Shown here: one piece after another, positions 1 through 6,278 of the stretch
How the letters are laid out: each line of letters starts with the position of its first letter
How positions within the stretch are numbered: position 1 is the stretch's first letter
DNA from: Desulfuromonadaceae bacterium
GTDB taxonomy: Bacteria; Desulfobacterota; Desulfuromonadia; Geobacterales; Pseudopelobacteraceae
Reading direction: 5' to 3'
DNA: 10,742 bases
Assembly (NCBI GenBank): GCA_028686145.1
Contig: JAQUCQ010000082.1
Span: 1-10,742 of the forward strand
The notes under the pieces: model-generated
Database searches by the model: none
Seen by the model: only the letters and a program-made list of their open reading frames with translations
What the model was told of the DNA's origin: nothing
Position numbers and translations under genes: made by a program

Positions 1-340
1 CGTGACGGAGGCTGCGAGGCAGTGCGGACGCCCTGATATCCCCGAGGTGGACTGGAGGCCGAGCGCTGTCGAAGCGGCAAATGACACGAGTCAGGAACTC
101 CGTCTGATACTTTGGGAGGGAGAGCGGGAGCATTCGCTGAAAGATGCACTTTCGGTTGGAGTGAAACCTTCTTCAGTTATTATTGCAATTGGCCCGGAAG
201 GCGGTTTTGATCCTCTTGAGGTGCGGCATTTTTCGCAACACGGGTATCAAGCTGTTTCGCTTGGCTCCAGAATCCTGAGAACTGAAACGGCAAGTATTGC
301 TATTCTTGCGGTAATCCAGTATATTTGGGGCGAAATGTGA
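1..340 (+). CDS. rsmE: 16S rRNA (uracil(1498)-N3)-methyltransferase RsmE, C-terminal part
   Basis: This is the 3' end of a gene that enters from the left; base 1 is the last base of a preceding codon and the visible frame begins at base 2 (113 codons including stop). RsmE is a SPOUT-class, SAM-dependent enzyme that methylates N3 of U1498 in 16S rRNA. The visible part starts in the family's conserved helix (E-A-x-x-Q-C-G-R, then a P about five residues on). It carries the SAM-binding trefoil-knot motifs G-P-E-G-G-F followed by an acidic residue, and L-G-x-R-I-L-R-x-E-T-A near the C-terminus. The GTG at base 2 is not a credible start because the N-terminal PUA-like domain would be missing. The stop is followed after 24 bases by the next gene on the same strand, so co-transcription is likely. 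The identification rests on recognised motifs and is firm. Confidence 0.93.
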   Translation, partial: VTEAARQCGRPDIPEVDWRPSAVEAANDTSQELRLILWEGEREHSLKDALSVGVKPSSVIIAIGPEGGFDPLEVRHFSQHGYQAVSLGSRILRTETASIAILAVIQYIWGEM

Positions 341-352
341 TTAAAGGTAATC

Positions 353-358
353 AAGGAG
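353..358 (+). promoter_or_regulatory. Ribosome binding site of the zinc-ribbon gene
   Basis: AAGGAG, six bases before the ATG at 365. It fixes the start so that the first Cys pair falls at residues 3 and 6. Confidence 0.75.
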
Positions 359-364
359 CCGTCA

Positions 365-937
365 ATGAAATGCCCCAAGTGCGGATATAATAGCTTTGAA
401 TACTATGACATTTGTAAAATGTGTTCTCATGATCTGACTGGTTACAAACAAATCCATTCAATCACTTCAATGGTACTTCCGCTAGAAGCAAAGGAAAAGT
501 TGGCTGCCGAGCTTCGATCTGATGAAAGTGTTACTGAGCAGTCTAGTGTCGATGTAGAAACACACGACGACATATTCTCGTTTGATCTGCCTGAAGATTC
601 CGCTTCAGCCACACCAAGCCATCGTATCGACGATCCGTTTAACTTTGATGAGCTGTCACCCGATACAAAACAGTCAAGTGGTGCACAGTCAGATGAGGAT
701 ATTTTCGCCGACCTTCTGGAGACAACGTCTCAGGCTGAAGAATCCCCCATTGCATCCGTAAAATCTGCAGCAGCACATGCTTCAGCAGTTTCTCCAAGTC
801 CAGGCGAATTTGACCTTGAAAGTTTCTCATGGGATGATGATCCGACTGCCGCTACTGCAGCAGATACCCATAAGTCTGAATCCGTTGATGATTTTGATTC
901 TCTTTTTGGTGAAACAAAAGAAAAAACTTCAAAGTAA
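365..937 (+). CDS. Zinc-ribbon protein with long acidic, disordered tail
   Basis: A 190-residue protein of unknown function. Its first 24 residues form a CxxC...CxxC zinc ribbon (Cys3, Cys6, Cys17, Cys20). The remainder is rich in Asp, Glu, Ser, Ala and Thr, has no further Cys and no membrane segment, and looks intrinsically disordered. Within it an acidic-aromatic motif recurs about five times, near residues 68-77, 89-97, 110-119, 148-159 and 175-183; each has a core of D/E, then F, then D/E with L or F. The start is supported by AAGGAG at 353-358, six bases before the ATG. The gene lies 24 bases after rsmE and is followed by an intrinsic terminator, so it probably closes the rsmE transcript. 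The N-terminal ribbon could be an RNA-, DNA- or protein-binding module and the tail could carry repeated docking motifs; both are inference. Reality of the gene is likely, function unknown. Confidence 0.85.
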   Translation: MKCPKCGYNSFEYYDICKMCSHDLTGYKQIHSITSMVLPLEAKEKLAAELRSDESVTEQSSVDVETHDDIFSFDLPEDSASATPSHRIDDPFNFDELSPDTKQSSGAQSDEDIFADLLETTSQAEESPIASVKSAAAHASAVSPSPGEFDLESFSWDDDPTAATAADTHKSESVDDFDSLFGETKEKTSK

Positions 938-965
938 ATTATTATCACTTCTCAATTCTTACCGG

Positions 966-992
966 AAAGAGCGGGCAATCCCGCTCTTTTTT
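966..992 (+). terminator. Intrinsic terminator after the zinc-ribbon gene, just before mutL
   Basis: The arms AAAGAGCGGG (966-975) and CCCGCTCTTT (980-989) pair perfectly over ten base pairs around the four-base loop CAAT. The seven pairs nearest the loop hold five G-C pairs. The 3' arm runs straight into a T tract (987-992). This is a textbook rho-independent terminator for the rsmE-zinc-ribbon transcript. It ends only 19 bases before the mutL ATG, which leaves no room for a complete promoter between it and mutL. Confidence 0.85.
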
Positions 993-1011
993 CGTACGTG
1001 CCGGAGCTCCT

Positions 1012-2838
1012 ATGTCCCAGCGAATAACCATCTTACCGGAAACCCTCACCAACAAGATAGCTGCCGGTGAAGTCGTTGAGCGGCCGGCTTCCGTCATAAA
1101 GGAACTGATTGAAAATTCGCTTGATGCCGGAGCAACTGATATTAGTGTTGAAATCAATGCTGGCGGCAGGCGGAAAATTTGTGTCACAGATAACGGACAC
1201 GGAATGTCACGCGAGGATGCTCTTCTTTCACTGGAACGGCACGCCACCAGCAAAATCAAGGTAGACAGCGATTTGGGCAGAATCTTGACGCTTGGATTTC
1301 GAGGTGAAGCACTTCCTTCGATTGCTTCCGTCTCCCGATTTTCCCTTGCAACCCGTGAGGCAGTCTTTCCGGAAGGAACCGAAATTATCGTTGAAGGTGG
1401 CCGTGTCCGAGATGTAAGGGCCTGCGGCATGGCTCCCGGAACCGTTATTAGCGTTGAGCAAATATTTTTTAATCTACCGGCTCGCCTCAAGTTTATGAAA
1501 AGTGCGGAAACTGAAGTCGGCCACGTTGCTGATACCGTTGCCCGAATGTCAGTTTCTCGTCCCGACGTTGCATTTACCTGTACAAGTGATGGGCGGGAGC
1601 TGTTACGGCTACAGCGTAGCGACCTGCAGCGTCGATTGGGCCAGGTTGTTGGCAGAGAAAGTTTTCAGCACCTGTACGCTGTCAACGGGAGAGATGATTA
1701 CACTACCGTTACAGGATTTATTTCCAGTCCAGAGCTGGTGCGCTCTGGAACGCAGGCCATCTATACCTATATCAATGGACGTTTTGTACGCGATAAGGTT
1801 GTGCAGCACGCCGTTATGCAATCATACAGGGGTGTCATCGACCGTGGCCGCTATCCGGTTGTGGCATTGTTTATTGAACTGCCGCCAGAGGATGTGGATG
1901 TAAATGTTCATCCGACCAAACATGAGGTCCGTTTCAGGCGCCAGTCCGTTGTGCATGATGCCATACAGGCTGCTGTGGAAGAGGTGCTGCGAAGTTCGCC
2001 TTGGTTGAAGTCGCCGACAGTCGCAGCGCAAACTTTGAATGGGGTGACATCAACTGCGCAGGCCTATCGTGAGCGGATCGCTGCTGCAGCACAAGCATCG
2101 TTGTCATTACCTCCACCCTCCCCAAACTGGTCTCAGTCGGAAAAACAAGTCGGCACGGCGCCTTTTGTACCAATTATATCACAGGAAGAGATCACAGCTG
2201 TTAGTGAACCGGCAATTTCATTCCGGCCGGAGCAACCCTGCCAAGAATCGGCAGGCTATTTTTCGTCGCTCTCGATTATCGGTCAGTTTCACAGTGAATA
2301 TATCCTTTGTCAGTCTGATTCCGAGTTGGTGATAATTGATCAACATGCCGCCAGTGAGCGGGTAGCGTTCCAGCTTCTCAAGCAGCAGTGCCACACTGGC
2401 GGTATTGAGTCACAACGGTTACTGTTTCCTGAAACTGTTGAACTTTCTTTCAGTGAGGTAGCGGTGGCGGTAAAGTTTATTCCGGACCTGGCACGACTCG
2501 GTTTTGAACTGGAGCCGTTTGGTGGCACGACAATTATGATATCAGCGGTACCTCGACTAGTTGCCCAAAAAAATAATATCCTGTTAATTCGAGATATTCT
2601 GGCTGATTTGGAACGCTTCGGAACCAGTACCGCCTTTAATGATGCATTGGAAAGTCTGCTCTCCCGTATTGCCTGTCATTCTGTTATCCGTGGTGCTCAT
2701 CTGCTTGAAAATGTGCAGATCAAAGAGTTGTTTTACCATATGGATCATACCGATTTTGCCGCCAGTTGTCCGCATGGTCGCCCAGTATCGCACGTAGTGA
2801 CTTTGGCTGAACTGCAGAAGATCTTTAAGCGGACATGA
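1012..2838 (+). CDS. mutL: DNA mismatch repair protein MutL
   Basis: A 608-residue MutL, the GHKL ATPase that couples MutS mismatch recognition to strand incision. The N-terminal ATPase shows KELIENSLDAG (catalytic Glu31, Asn35), DNGHGM (60-65), RHATSKI and the GFRGEALPSIASVS lid, followed by the YINGR and DVNVHPTK.EVRF segments of the transducer domain. A poorly conserved linker (about 330-415) leads to a dimerisation domain with the DQHA motif at Asp443, ACHSVIR (554-560) and CPHGRP (586-591). These are the metal-site motifs of the endonuclease class of MutL, as in Gram-positives and PMS2, which would fit a genome lacking MutH. The consensus DQHA-x2-E-x4-E has Glu449 but Gln454 in place of its last Glu. 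The start is supported by GGAG at 1003-1006, five bases before the ATG. The stop overlaps the miaA start. Identification is firm. Confidence 0.98.
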   Translation: MSQRITILPETLTNKIAAGEVVERPASVIKELIENSLDAGATDISVEINAGGRRKICVTDNGHGMSREDALLSLERHATSKIKVDSDLGRILTLGFRGEALPSIASVSRFSLATREAVFPEGTEIIVEGGRVRDVRACGMAPGTVISVEQIFFNLPARLKFMKSAETEVGHVADTVARMSVSRPDVAFTCTSDGRELLRLQRSDLQRRLGQVVGRESFQHLYAVNGRDDYTTVTGFISSPELVRSGTQAIYTYINGRFVRDKVVQHAVMQSYRGVIDRGRYPVVALFIELPPEDVDVNVHPTKHEVRFRRQSVVHDAIQAAVEEVLRSSPWLKSPTVAAQTLNGVTSTAQAYRERIAAAAQASLSLPPPSPNWSQSEKQVGTAPFVPIISQEEITAVSEPAISFRPEQPCQESAGYFSSLSIIGQFHSEYILCQSDSELVIIDQHAASERVAFQLLKQQCHTGGIESQRLLFPETVELSFSEVAVAVKFIPDLARLGFELEPFGGTTIMISAVPRLVAQKNNILLIRDILADLERFGTSTAFNDALESLLSRIACHSVIRGAHLLENVQIKELFYHMDHTDFAASCPHGRPVSHVVTLAELQKIFKRT

Positions 2839-3767
2839 ACTCCACCTCCACCATCAAAATTCTCATTATCTGCGGACCGACCGCTTCAGGTAAGAGCGAA
2901 CTGGCCATGCGACTAGCACATGATCTGGGCGCCGAGATCATTAATGCTGACTCGATGCAGATCTATCGTAAACTGGATATTGGGACAGCCAAGCCTTCAG
3001 TGGAACAGCAGGCTGAAATTCGCCACCACCTGATTGATGTTGTCGATCCTGATCAATCTTTCTCTGCTGCTAGTTTTTCCGATGCTGCTGATGCGGCAAT
3101 CAGAAACATCAGCAACAGAGGAAAACGCGTTATAGTGGCTGGTGGTACCGGGTTGTACATCCGGGCTCTTGTGAATGGTTTGGTCGATTCTCCCGGCGGA
3201 ATGGGTGAAGTGCGCGAAGCATTGCACGGTGAAGCTGCTCGTGTTGGCAAAGAAGCTATGCTGGAACAATTGCGGCTGGTTGATCCGGAGCTGGCGGCTG
3301 GTTTGCACCCTAACAATCTTGTGCGTATCATCCGGGCTCTTGAAGTATACCGACTGACTGGAGTTCCTCTCTCCCGCTCTCAAAAAGAGCATGCTTTTGC
3401 CACCAGACGATACAACGCCCTTCAGGTTGGAGTCTCGGTGGACCGAGCACAGTTGTATATGCGTATTGAGGATCGGGTTGAACGGATGTTGGCCGCTGGT
3501 TTAATGGAGGAGGTAAATGGTTTGTTGGCCGCCGGATATGGAACGGATCTCAAACCCTTACGCTCAATCGGCTACAAAGAAGCTGTTGCCTATCTACGTG
3601 GGGAAATATCTTATGAAGAAGCTGTTCGTCTTATTATGCGTAATACGCGTCATTATGCCAAGCGGCAGCTGACCTGGTTTAAGGCCAATCCCGATATATT
3701 GTGGTTTGAATATCCCGAGAACTTTGGTACCATTAAAGAACATGCAATTGATTTTTTTGACCAATAG
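2835..3767 (+). CDS. miaA: tRNA dimethylallyltransferase MiaA
   Basis: A 310-residue enzyme, normal length for the family, that transfers the dimethylallyl group from DMAPP to N6 of A37 in tRNAs reading UNN codons (the i6A precursor of ms2i6A). Visible motifs are the P-loop GPTASGKS (14-21), NADSMQIY with the catalytic Asp39, DIGTAKP, HHLIDVVDP, AGGTGLY, and the C-terminal RNTRHYAKRQLTWF signature. The ATG overlaps the mutL TGA in an ATGA arrangement, implying translational coupling. The hfq ribosome-binding site overlaps its own stop codon. The mutL-miaA-hfq order is widespread in proteobacteria. Confidence 0.98.
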   Translation: MNSTSTIKILIICGPTASGKSELAMRLAHDLGAEIINADSMQIYRKLDIGTAKPSVEQQAEIRHHLIDVVDPDQSFSAASFSDAADAAIRNISNRGKRVIVAGGTGLYIRALVNGLVDSPGGMGEVREALHGEAARVGKEAMLEQLRLVDPELAAGLHPNNLVRIIRALEVYRLTGVPLSRSQKEHAFATRRYNALQVGVSVDRAQLYMRIEDRVERMLAAGLMEEVNGLLAAGYGTDLKPLRSIGYKEAVAYLRGEISYEEAVRLIMRNTRHYAKRQLTWFKANPDILWFEYPENFGTIKEHAIDFFDQ

Positions 3768-3771
3768 GAGG
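3766..3771 (+). promoter_or_regulatory. hfq ribosome binding site overlapping the miaA stop
   Basis: AGGAGG begins on the second base of the miaA TAG (3765-3767) and lies ten bases before the hfq ATG at 3782. Ribosomes terminating on miaA would therefore cover the hfq initiation signal, which suggests coupled or competing translation. Confidence 0.8.
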
Positions 3772-3781
3772 TATACACACA

Positions 3782-4006
3782 ATGTCCAAAGCACCTTTTA
3801 ATATTCAGGATCAATACCTTAATCAGGCTAGAAAGGAACGAGTGCGAGTGGCTGTTATCATGATGTCCGGTGATAAACTGGAAGGATTTATAAAGTCATT
3901 TGATAATTTTTCGGTGCTGCTTGACTCTGGCGGTGATATGCTTATTTACAAACATGCAATTGCTACAATTACTTCTACAGACGGTGCGTTCCGACTGCAC
4001 CAGTAA
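3782..4006 (+). CDS. hfq: RNA chaperone Hfq
   Basis: A 74-residue Sm-like protein that assembles into hexameric rings and pairs small RNAs with mRNAs. The N-terminal helix reads IQDQYLNQARKERVRV, with the basic RKER rim patch (17-20) that contacts RNA. Sm1 includes GDKLEGFIKSFDNFSVLL (Phe43 is the U-rich RNA-stacking residue), and Sm2 holds the proximal-face motif YKHAI (56-60). The C-terminal tail is very short compared with enterobacterial Hfq (about 102 residues), as in many non-enteric bacteria. It follows miaA with 14 bases between stop and start and is followed by a hairpin at 4018-4049. Confidence 0.98.
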   Translation: MSKAPFNIQDQYLNQARKERVRVAVIMMSGDKLEGFIKSFDNFSVLLDSGGDMLIYKHAIATITSTDGAFRLHQ

Positions 4007-4017
4007 TTACTCTACCG

Positions 4018-4049
4018 GGACCTCTCAGGTTGAACAAACTTGGGAGGCC
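4018..4049 (+). promoter_or_regulatory. Hairpin downstream of hfq
   Basis: CCTCTCAGGTT (4021-4031) and AACTTGGGAGG (4037-4047) can pair as an 11-base-pair RNA stem with two G-U wobbles around the five-base loop GAACA. Two further G-C pairs (4018-4019 with 4048-4049) can form past a one-base bulge at 4020. No T tract follows, so it is not a standard terminator. The 3' arm contains the only Shine-Dalgarno-like string (GGGAGG) before the small ORF at 4066. The wobbles mean it is stable on the + strand RNA but weaker on the complement. It may be an mRNA 3'-end, processing or translation-control element. Confidence 0.5.
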
Positions 4050-4065
4050 AATCCGATAACGATCC

Positions 4066-4293
4066 ATGTCTAAAAAAACAAAATTCTTTCCGGGAGTCAC
4101 ACTGTTACTGCTTCTTTTTTCGACAAATGTCCTTTGTTATGTATCTGCCGTTTTTCTGCAGTTTTTTATCGGAGGCCAAATCTTCGGCATTGACGGGATG
4201 CTGCTGTCAGTGCTGTTTATAGCCGTGTTAGCGGCGTTTCCCTGCTTTCCGGTGGAGTGCTGCCGTAACTCCTGTTTTACTCAGGAGGGGTGA
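4066..4293 (+). CDS. Small hydrophobic two-helix protein, unknown
   Basis: A 75-residue ORF of unknown family. A basic start (KKTK at residues 3-6) precedes a hydrophobic segment at about 9-35 and a second at about 45-60, and the tail is Cys-rich (Cys60, Cys65, Cys66 and Cys70). It fits a small inner-membrane protein, or a signal-anchor followed by one helix. The ATG at 4066 is the first possible start after an in-frame TAA at 4057. It has no well-placed Shine-Dalgarno: GGGAGG lies 18 bases upstream inside a hairpin. The TGA overlaps the ATG of the DUF512 gene by one base (TGATG), and the DUF512 ribosome site lies inside this ORF. That arrangement argues it is translated and couples to the next gene. 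It fills an otherwise 286-base gap. It may be real; no function can be assigned. Confidence 0.5.
   Translation: MSKKTKFFPGVTLLLLLFSTNVLCYVSAVFLQFFIGGQIFGIDGMLLSVLFIAVLAAFPCFPVECCRNSCFTQEG
4283..4288 (+). promoter_or_regulatory. Ribosome binding site deciding the DUF512 start
   Basis: AGGAGG lies four bases before the ATG at 4293, but only one base before the alternative in-frame GTG at 4290. The spacing favours the ATG. The following GGTGAT extends the match to the anti-Shine-Dalgarno sequence. Confidence 0.7.
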
Positions 4294-5606
4294 TGGCTGG
4301 ACTGCTGGTTGTTCATGTTTCACCCGGTTCGGTTGCTGACCAGATGGAGGTGGTGTCGGGCGACCGTTTAGTTGCTGTTAACGGCCGGTCTCTCCGTGAT
4401 TTGATCGATTACAGTTACTACACCGCTTCCGAGGAAGAATTACTGCTGGAGATTGAAAAGCCGGATGGTGAGCTATGGGAATTAGAGGTTGAACGTGACG
4501 CAGGAGAGCCGCTTGGCTTGACGTTCTCAGCTCCTGCTCCGGCACGTTGTTCCAACAACTGCCTTTTCTGCTTTGTCCACCAGCTGCCAAAAGGTCTTCG
4601 CAAGCCGCTGTACGTTAAAGATGAAGACTACCGTCTCTCCTTTTTAAACGGTAACTATGTTACGCTGGCTAATCTCAGAACTTCGGCTTTGACCCGCATC
4701 ATCGAACAACATCTCTCACCGCTCTATATTTCGGTTCACACAACCAATCCGAGCCTGCGGGAACTGATGCTCGGCAAATCGGGTATCCCCACTATTTTGG
4801 AGCAGTTGCAGCGGCTGGCCGCCTCTCGAATTGTTATGCATACGCAGGTTGTGCTCTGTCCCGGGCTGAATGACGGAGAAGAGTTGCAACGTACCGTCAC
4901 CGACCTGTCTACTCTCTTCCCAGCGGTGCAATCTTTGGCAATCGTTCCTCTTGGACTTACCAAGCATCGCCAGAAACTGCCACAATTGAAACCGGTAACT
5001 TCTGAATATGCACGGGAATTCATATCAACGTGGTTGCCAGAGGCAAAGGCTTTGCAAAGGAGATTGCGGCAACCTTTCCTTTACCTGGCAGACGAGTTTT
5101 ACCTGAAGGCCAGCCTGTCATTCCCGCCGGTAAAAGAGTACGGCGATTTTCCGCAGATTGAAAACGGTGTTGGTATGGTGCCGCTTTTTATGAAGGAGGC
5201 TGCTCGGCTGTTGCGAGGCATTCGGCCTATTGGGACATTCCGGGCCTCCATCGTGACCGGCTGCTCTTCGTTTGGGTTTGTGAAAGACTTTATTGCCCAG
5301 CTGGCATTAAAGAGTGGCATAGATATTGTGCCGCTGGCGGTAGAAAACACGCTATTCGGTCCGAGTATAACGGTAACGGGACTGGTTGCCGGCAACGATA
5401 TTATTACGGCGCTCATGGGGCACAATATCGGCTCATGTCTGCTTGTCCCGGATGTGATGTTGAAAGAAGGGGAGGGGGTGTTTCTTGATGACCTCTCGCT
5501 CAGTGAGGTGGAAAGCCGAATTGGTTGCCCGGTTATTGTTTTTGATTCAACACCACGAGGCTGTTACAAGGCGTTGCGGATTTTTGGAAAGACGATGCAG
5601 CGGTAG
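4293..5606 (+). CDS. DUF512 protein with N-terminal PDZ and radical-SAM-like Cys motif
   Basis: A 437-residue protein of the DUF512 family. Residues 1-70 form a PDZ-like domain (HVSPGSVADQ...VSGDRLVAVNG). Next comes CSNNCLFC (Cys86, Cys90, Cys93), a CX3CX2C motif of the radical SAM 4Fe-4S type, inside the family block that continues through FVHQLPKGLRKPLY and SFLNGNYVTLAN. Other recognisable blocks are LYISVHTTNP (144-153), KEYGDFPQIENGVG (281-294) and a C-terminal Rossmann-like half with VTGCSSFGF (321-329) and the terminal FDSTPRG. Family members occur in clostridia, cyanobacteria and Geobacter-type bacteria, and to my knowledge no reaction has been established. The start at 4293 is chosen over GTG 4290 because of ribosome-site spacing. 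It is the last + strand gene of the cluster; a hairpin follows at 5646-5685. Family assignment is firm, function unknown. Confidence 0.92.
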   Translation: MAGLLVVHVSPGSVADQMEVVSGDRLVAVNGRSLRDLIDYSYYTASEEELLLEIEKPDGELWELEVERDAGEPLGLTFSAPAPARCSNNCLFCFVHQLPKGLRKPLYVKDEDYRLSFLNGNYVTLANLRTSALTRIIEQHLSPLYISVHTTNPSLRELMLGKSGIPTILEQLQRLAASRIVMHTQVVLCPGLNDGEELQRTVTDLSTLFPAVQSLAIVPLGLTKHRQKLPQLKPVTSEYAREFISTWLPEAKALQRRLRQPFLYLADEFYLKASLSFPPVKEYGDFPQIENGVGMVPLFMKEAARLLRGIRPIGTFRASIVTGCSSFGFVKDFIAQLALKSGIDIVPLAVENTLFGPSITVTGLVAGNDIITALMGHNIGSCLLVPDVMLKEGEGVFLDDLSLSEVESRIGCPVIVFDSTPRGCYKALRIFGKTMQR

Positions 5607-5645
5607 GTAATTCCATAAATCAGAGATGTGCGGTTGTTGCCTCAA

Positions 5646-5685
5646 ACAGATGAGGGGAGGACGTGTCCGTTCTCCCCTCATCTGT
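5646..5685. terminator. Bidirectional hairpin between convergent DUF512 and cheW genes
   Basis: CAGATGAGGGGAG (5647-5659) and CTCCCCTCATCTG (5672-5684) are a perfect 13-base-pair inverted repeat, extended to 14 by A5646-T5685, around a 12-base loop. It sits 39 bases after the DUF512 stop and 20 bases before the cheW stop. Neither strand has a long T tract (the - strand has only TTT), so it is a weak fit to the classical model. Its position and length still make a shared transcription end or mRNA 3'-stabiliser the best reading. Confidence 0.65.
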
Positions 5686-5705
5686 GGTCGTATCAGTAAT
5701 GACTG

Positions 5706-6203
5706 CTATATCGAGCTAAAACTTTCCCGTTCATCTTCAGAAAACATCCGGTCTACATCCATAATAATTAATAATCGTTCTGCATGATTGAAAACGCCGG
5801 TAATGAATTCCTGGCCGATACCGCTGGAGAGCACCATTGATGGCGGAGGCTGGATTTCGCTGCTGTGGATGCGGATAACTTCTGAAACCGAATCAACAAT
5901 AAATCCGGTTAGACAACCAACCACATCCATTATGATTATGCGGGTCTGTATATTGTTTTCATTTTCAATTAGTCCGAAGCGCCTCCGCATGGAGATAATC
6001 GGGATGACCTTACCTCGTAGGTTGATGATGCCCTCAACGTGTTGCGGAACATTTGGCATCTTGGTGATGGTTGGCATGCGGATGATCTCGCGCACTTTAA
6101 GAACTTCAACGCCATACTCTTCGTCTGCTAACATGAAGCTGACCAATTGGATCAGTTCGTCGTTCTTTGTCTCATCCAGTTTGACAAGTGCCTGAGTAGC
6201 CAT
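5706..6203 (-). CDS. cheW: CheW-type chemotaxis adaptor protein
   Basis: A 165-residue single-domain CheW, the SH3-like adaptor that bridges chemoreceptors and the CheA kinase at the cytoplasmic membrane. The typical run is LVSFMLADEEYGVEVLKVREII (20-41), a KMPNVPQHVEGIINLRGKVIPII block (48-70) with the receptor-contacting Arg63, then IIIMDV...GFIVDSVSEVIRI and the terminal LLIIMDVDRMFS. The frame could open earlier at 6302, but the ATG at 6203 is preceded at seven bases by AAGGAG and gives the normal family N-terminus, so that start was chosen. No cheA, receptor or cheY is in the window. The gene lies 108 bases downstream of the TPR gene on the same strand; that gap has direct repeats and a possible weak promoter. 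The family assignment is firm; which chemosensory pathway it serves is unknown. Confidence 0.95.
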   Translation of the reverse strand: MATQALVKLDETKNDELIQLVSFMLADEEYGVEVLKVREIIRMPTITKMPNVPQHVEGIINLRGKVIPIISMRRRFGLIENENNIQTRIIIMDVVGCLTGFIVDSVSEVIRIHSSEIQPPPSMVLSSGIGQEFITGVFNHAERLLIIMDVDRMFSEDERESFSSI

Positions 6204-6210
6204 GGGAGGT

Positions 6211-6219
6211 CTCCTTTTT
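6211..6219 (-). promoter_or_regulatory. Ribosome binding site deciding the cheW start
   Basis: On the - strand AAAAAGGAG lies seven bases before the ATG at 6203. It rules out the longer form starting at 6302, which would add 33 residues foreign to the CheW family. Confidence 0.75.
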
Positions 6220-6248
6220 AAGGGTAAAGCATAATTTAAAGGGTAAGC
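6216..6248 (-). repeat. Two imperfect direct repeats upstream of cheW
   Basis: Read on the + strand, TTTTAAGGGTAAAGC (6216-6230) and TTTAAAGGGTAAGC (6235-6248) share the core AAGGGTAA, with core starts 19 bases apart. They lie directly upstream of, and partly overlap, the cheW ribosome binding site. They could be tandem protein sites or a chance A/T-rich similarity. Confidence 0.4.
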
Positions 6249-6262
6249 GACGATAGTCTTTT

Positions 6263-6278
6263 CATTTATCCATTTATC
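6263..6278. repeat. Tandem 8-base repeat upstream of cheW
   Basis: CATTTATC occurs twice head to tail (6263-6270 and 6271-6278), reading GATAAATG twice on the cheW strand. On that strand a candidate weak promoter (TTGATT, 18 bases, GATAAA) uses the upstream unit as its -10 element. Small repeat, low weight. Confidence 0.35.

Noticed and set aside
945..1490. 181-codon open frame antisense to mutL
   Set aside because: It lies opposite the strongly conserved ATPase motifs of mutL, has no ribosome site, and its translation is low-complexity Ser/Arg/Pro-rich as expected of a shadow frame.
2997..3392. 131-codon open frame antisense to miaA
   Set aside because: Fully inside miaA, no recognisable protein features or start signal.
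4040..4222. Alternative 60-codon frame opening with TTG between hfq and DUF512
   Set aside because: The start falls inside the hairpin arm with no ribosome site, and the frame does not reach the DUF512 start, whereas the 4066 frame ends exactly on it.
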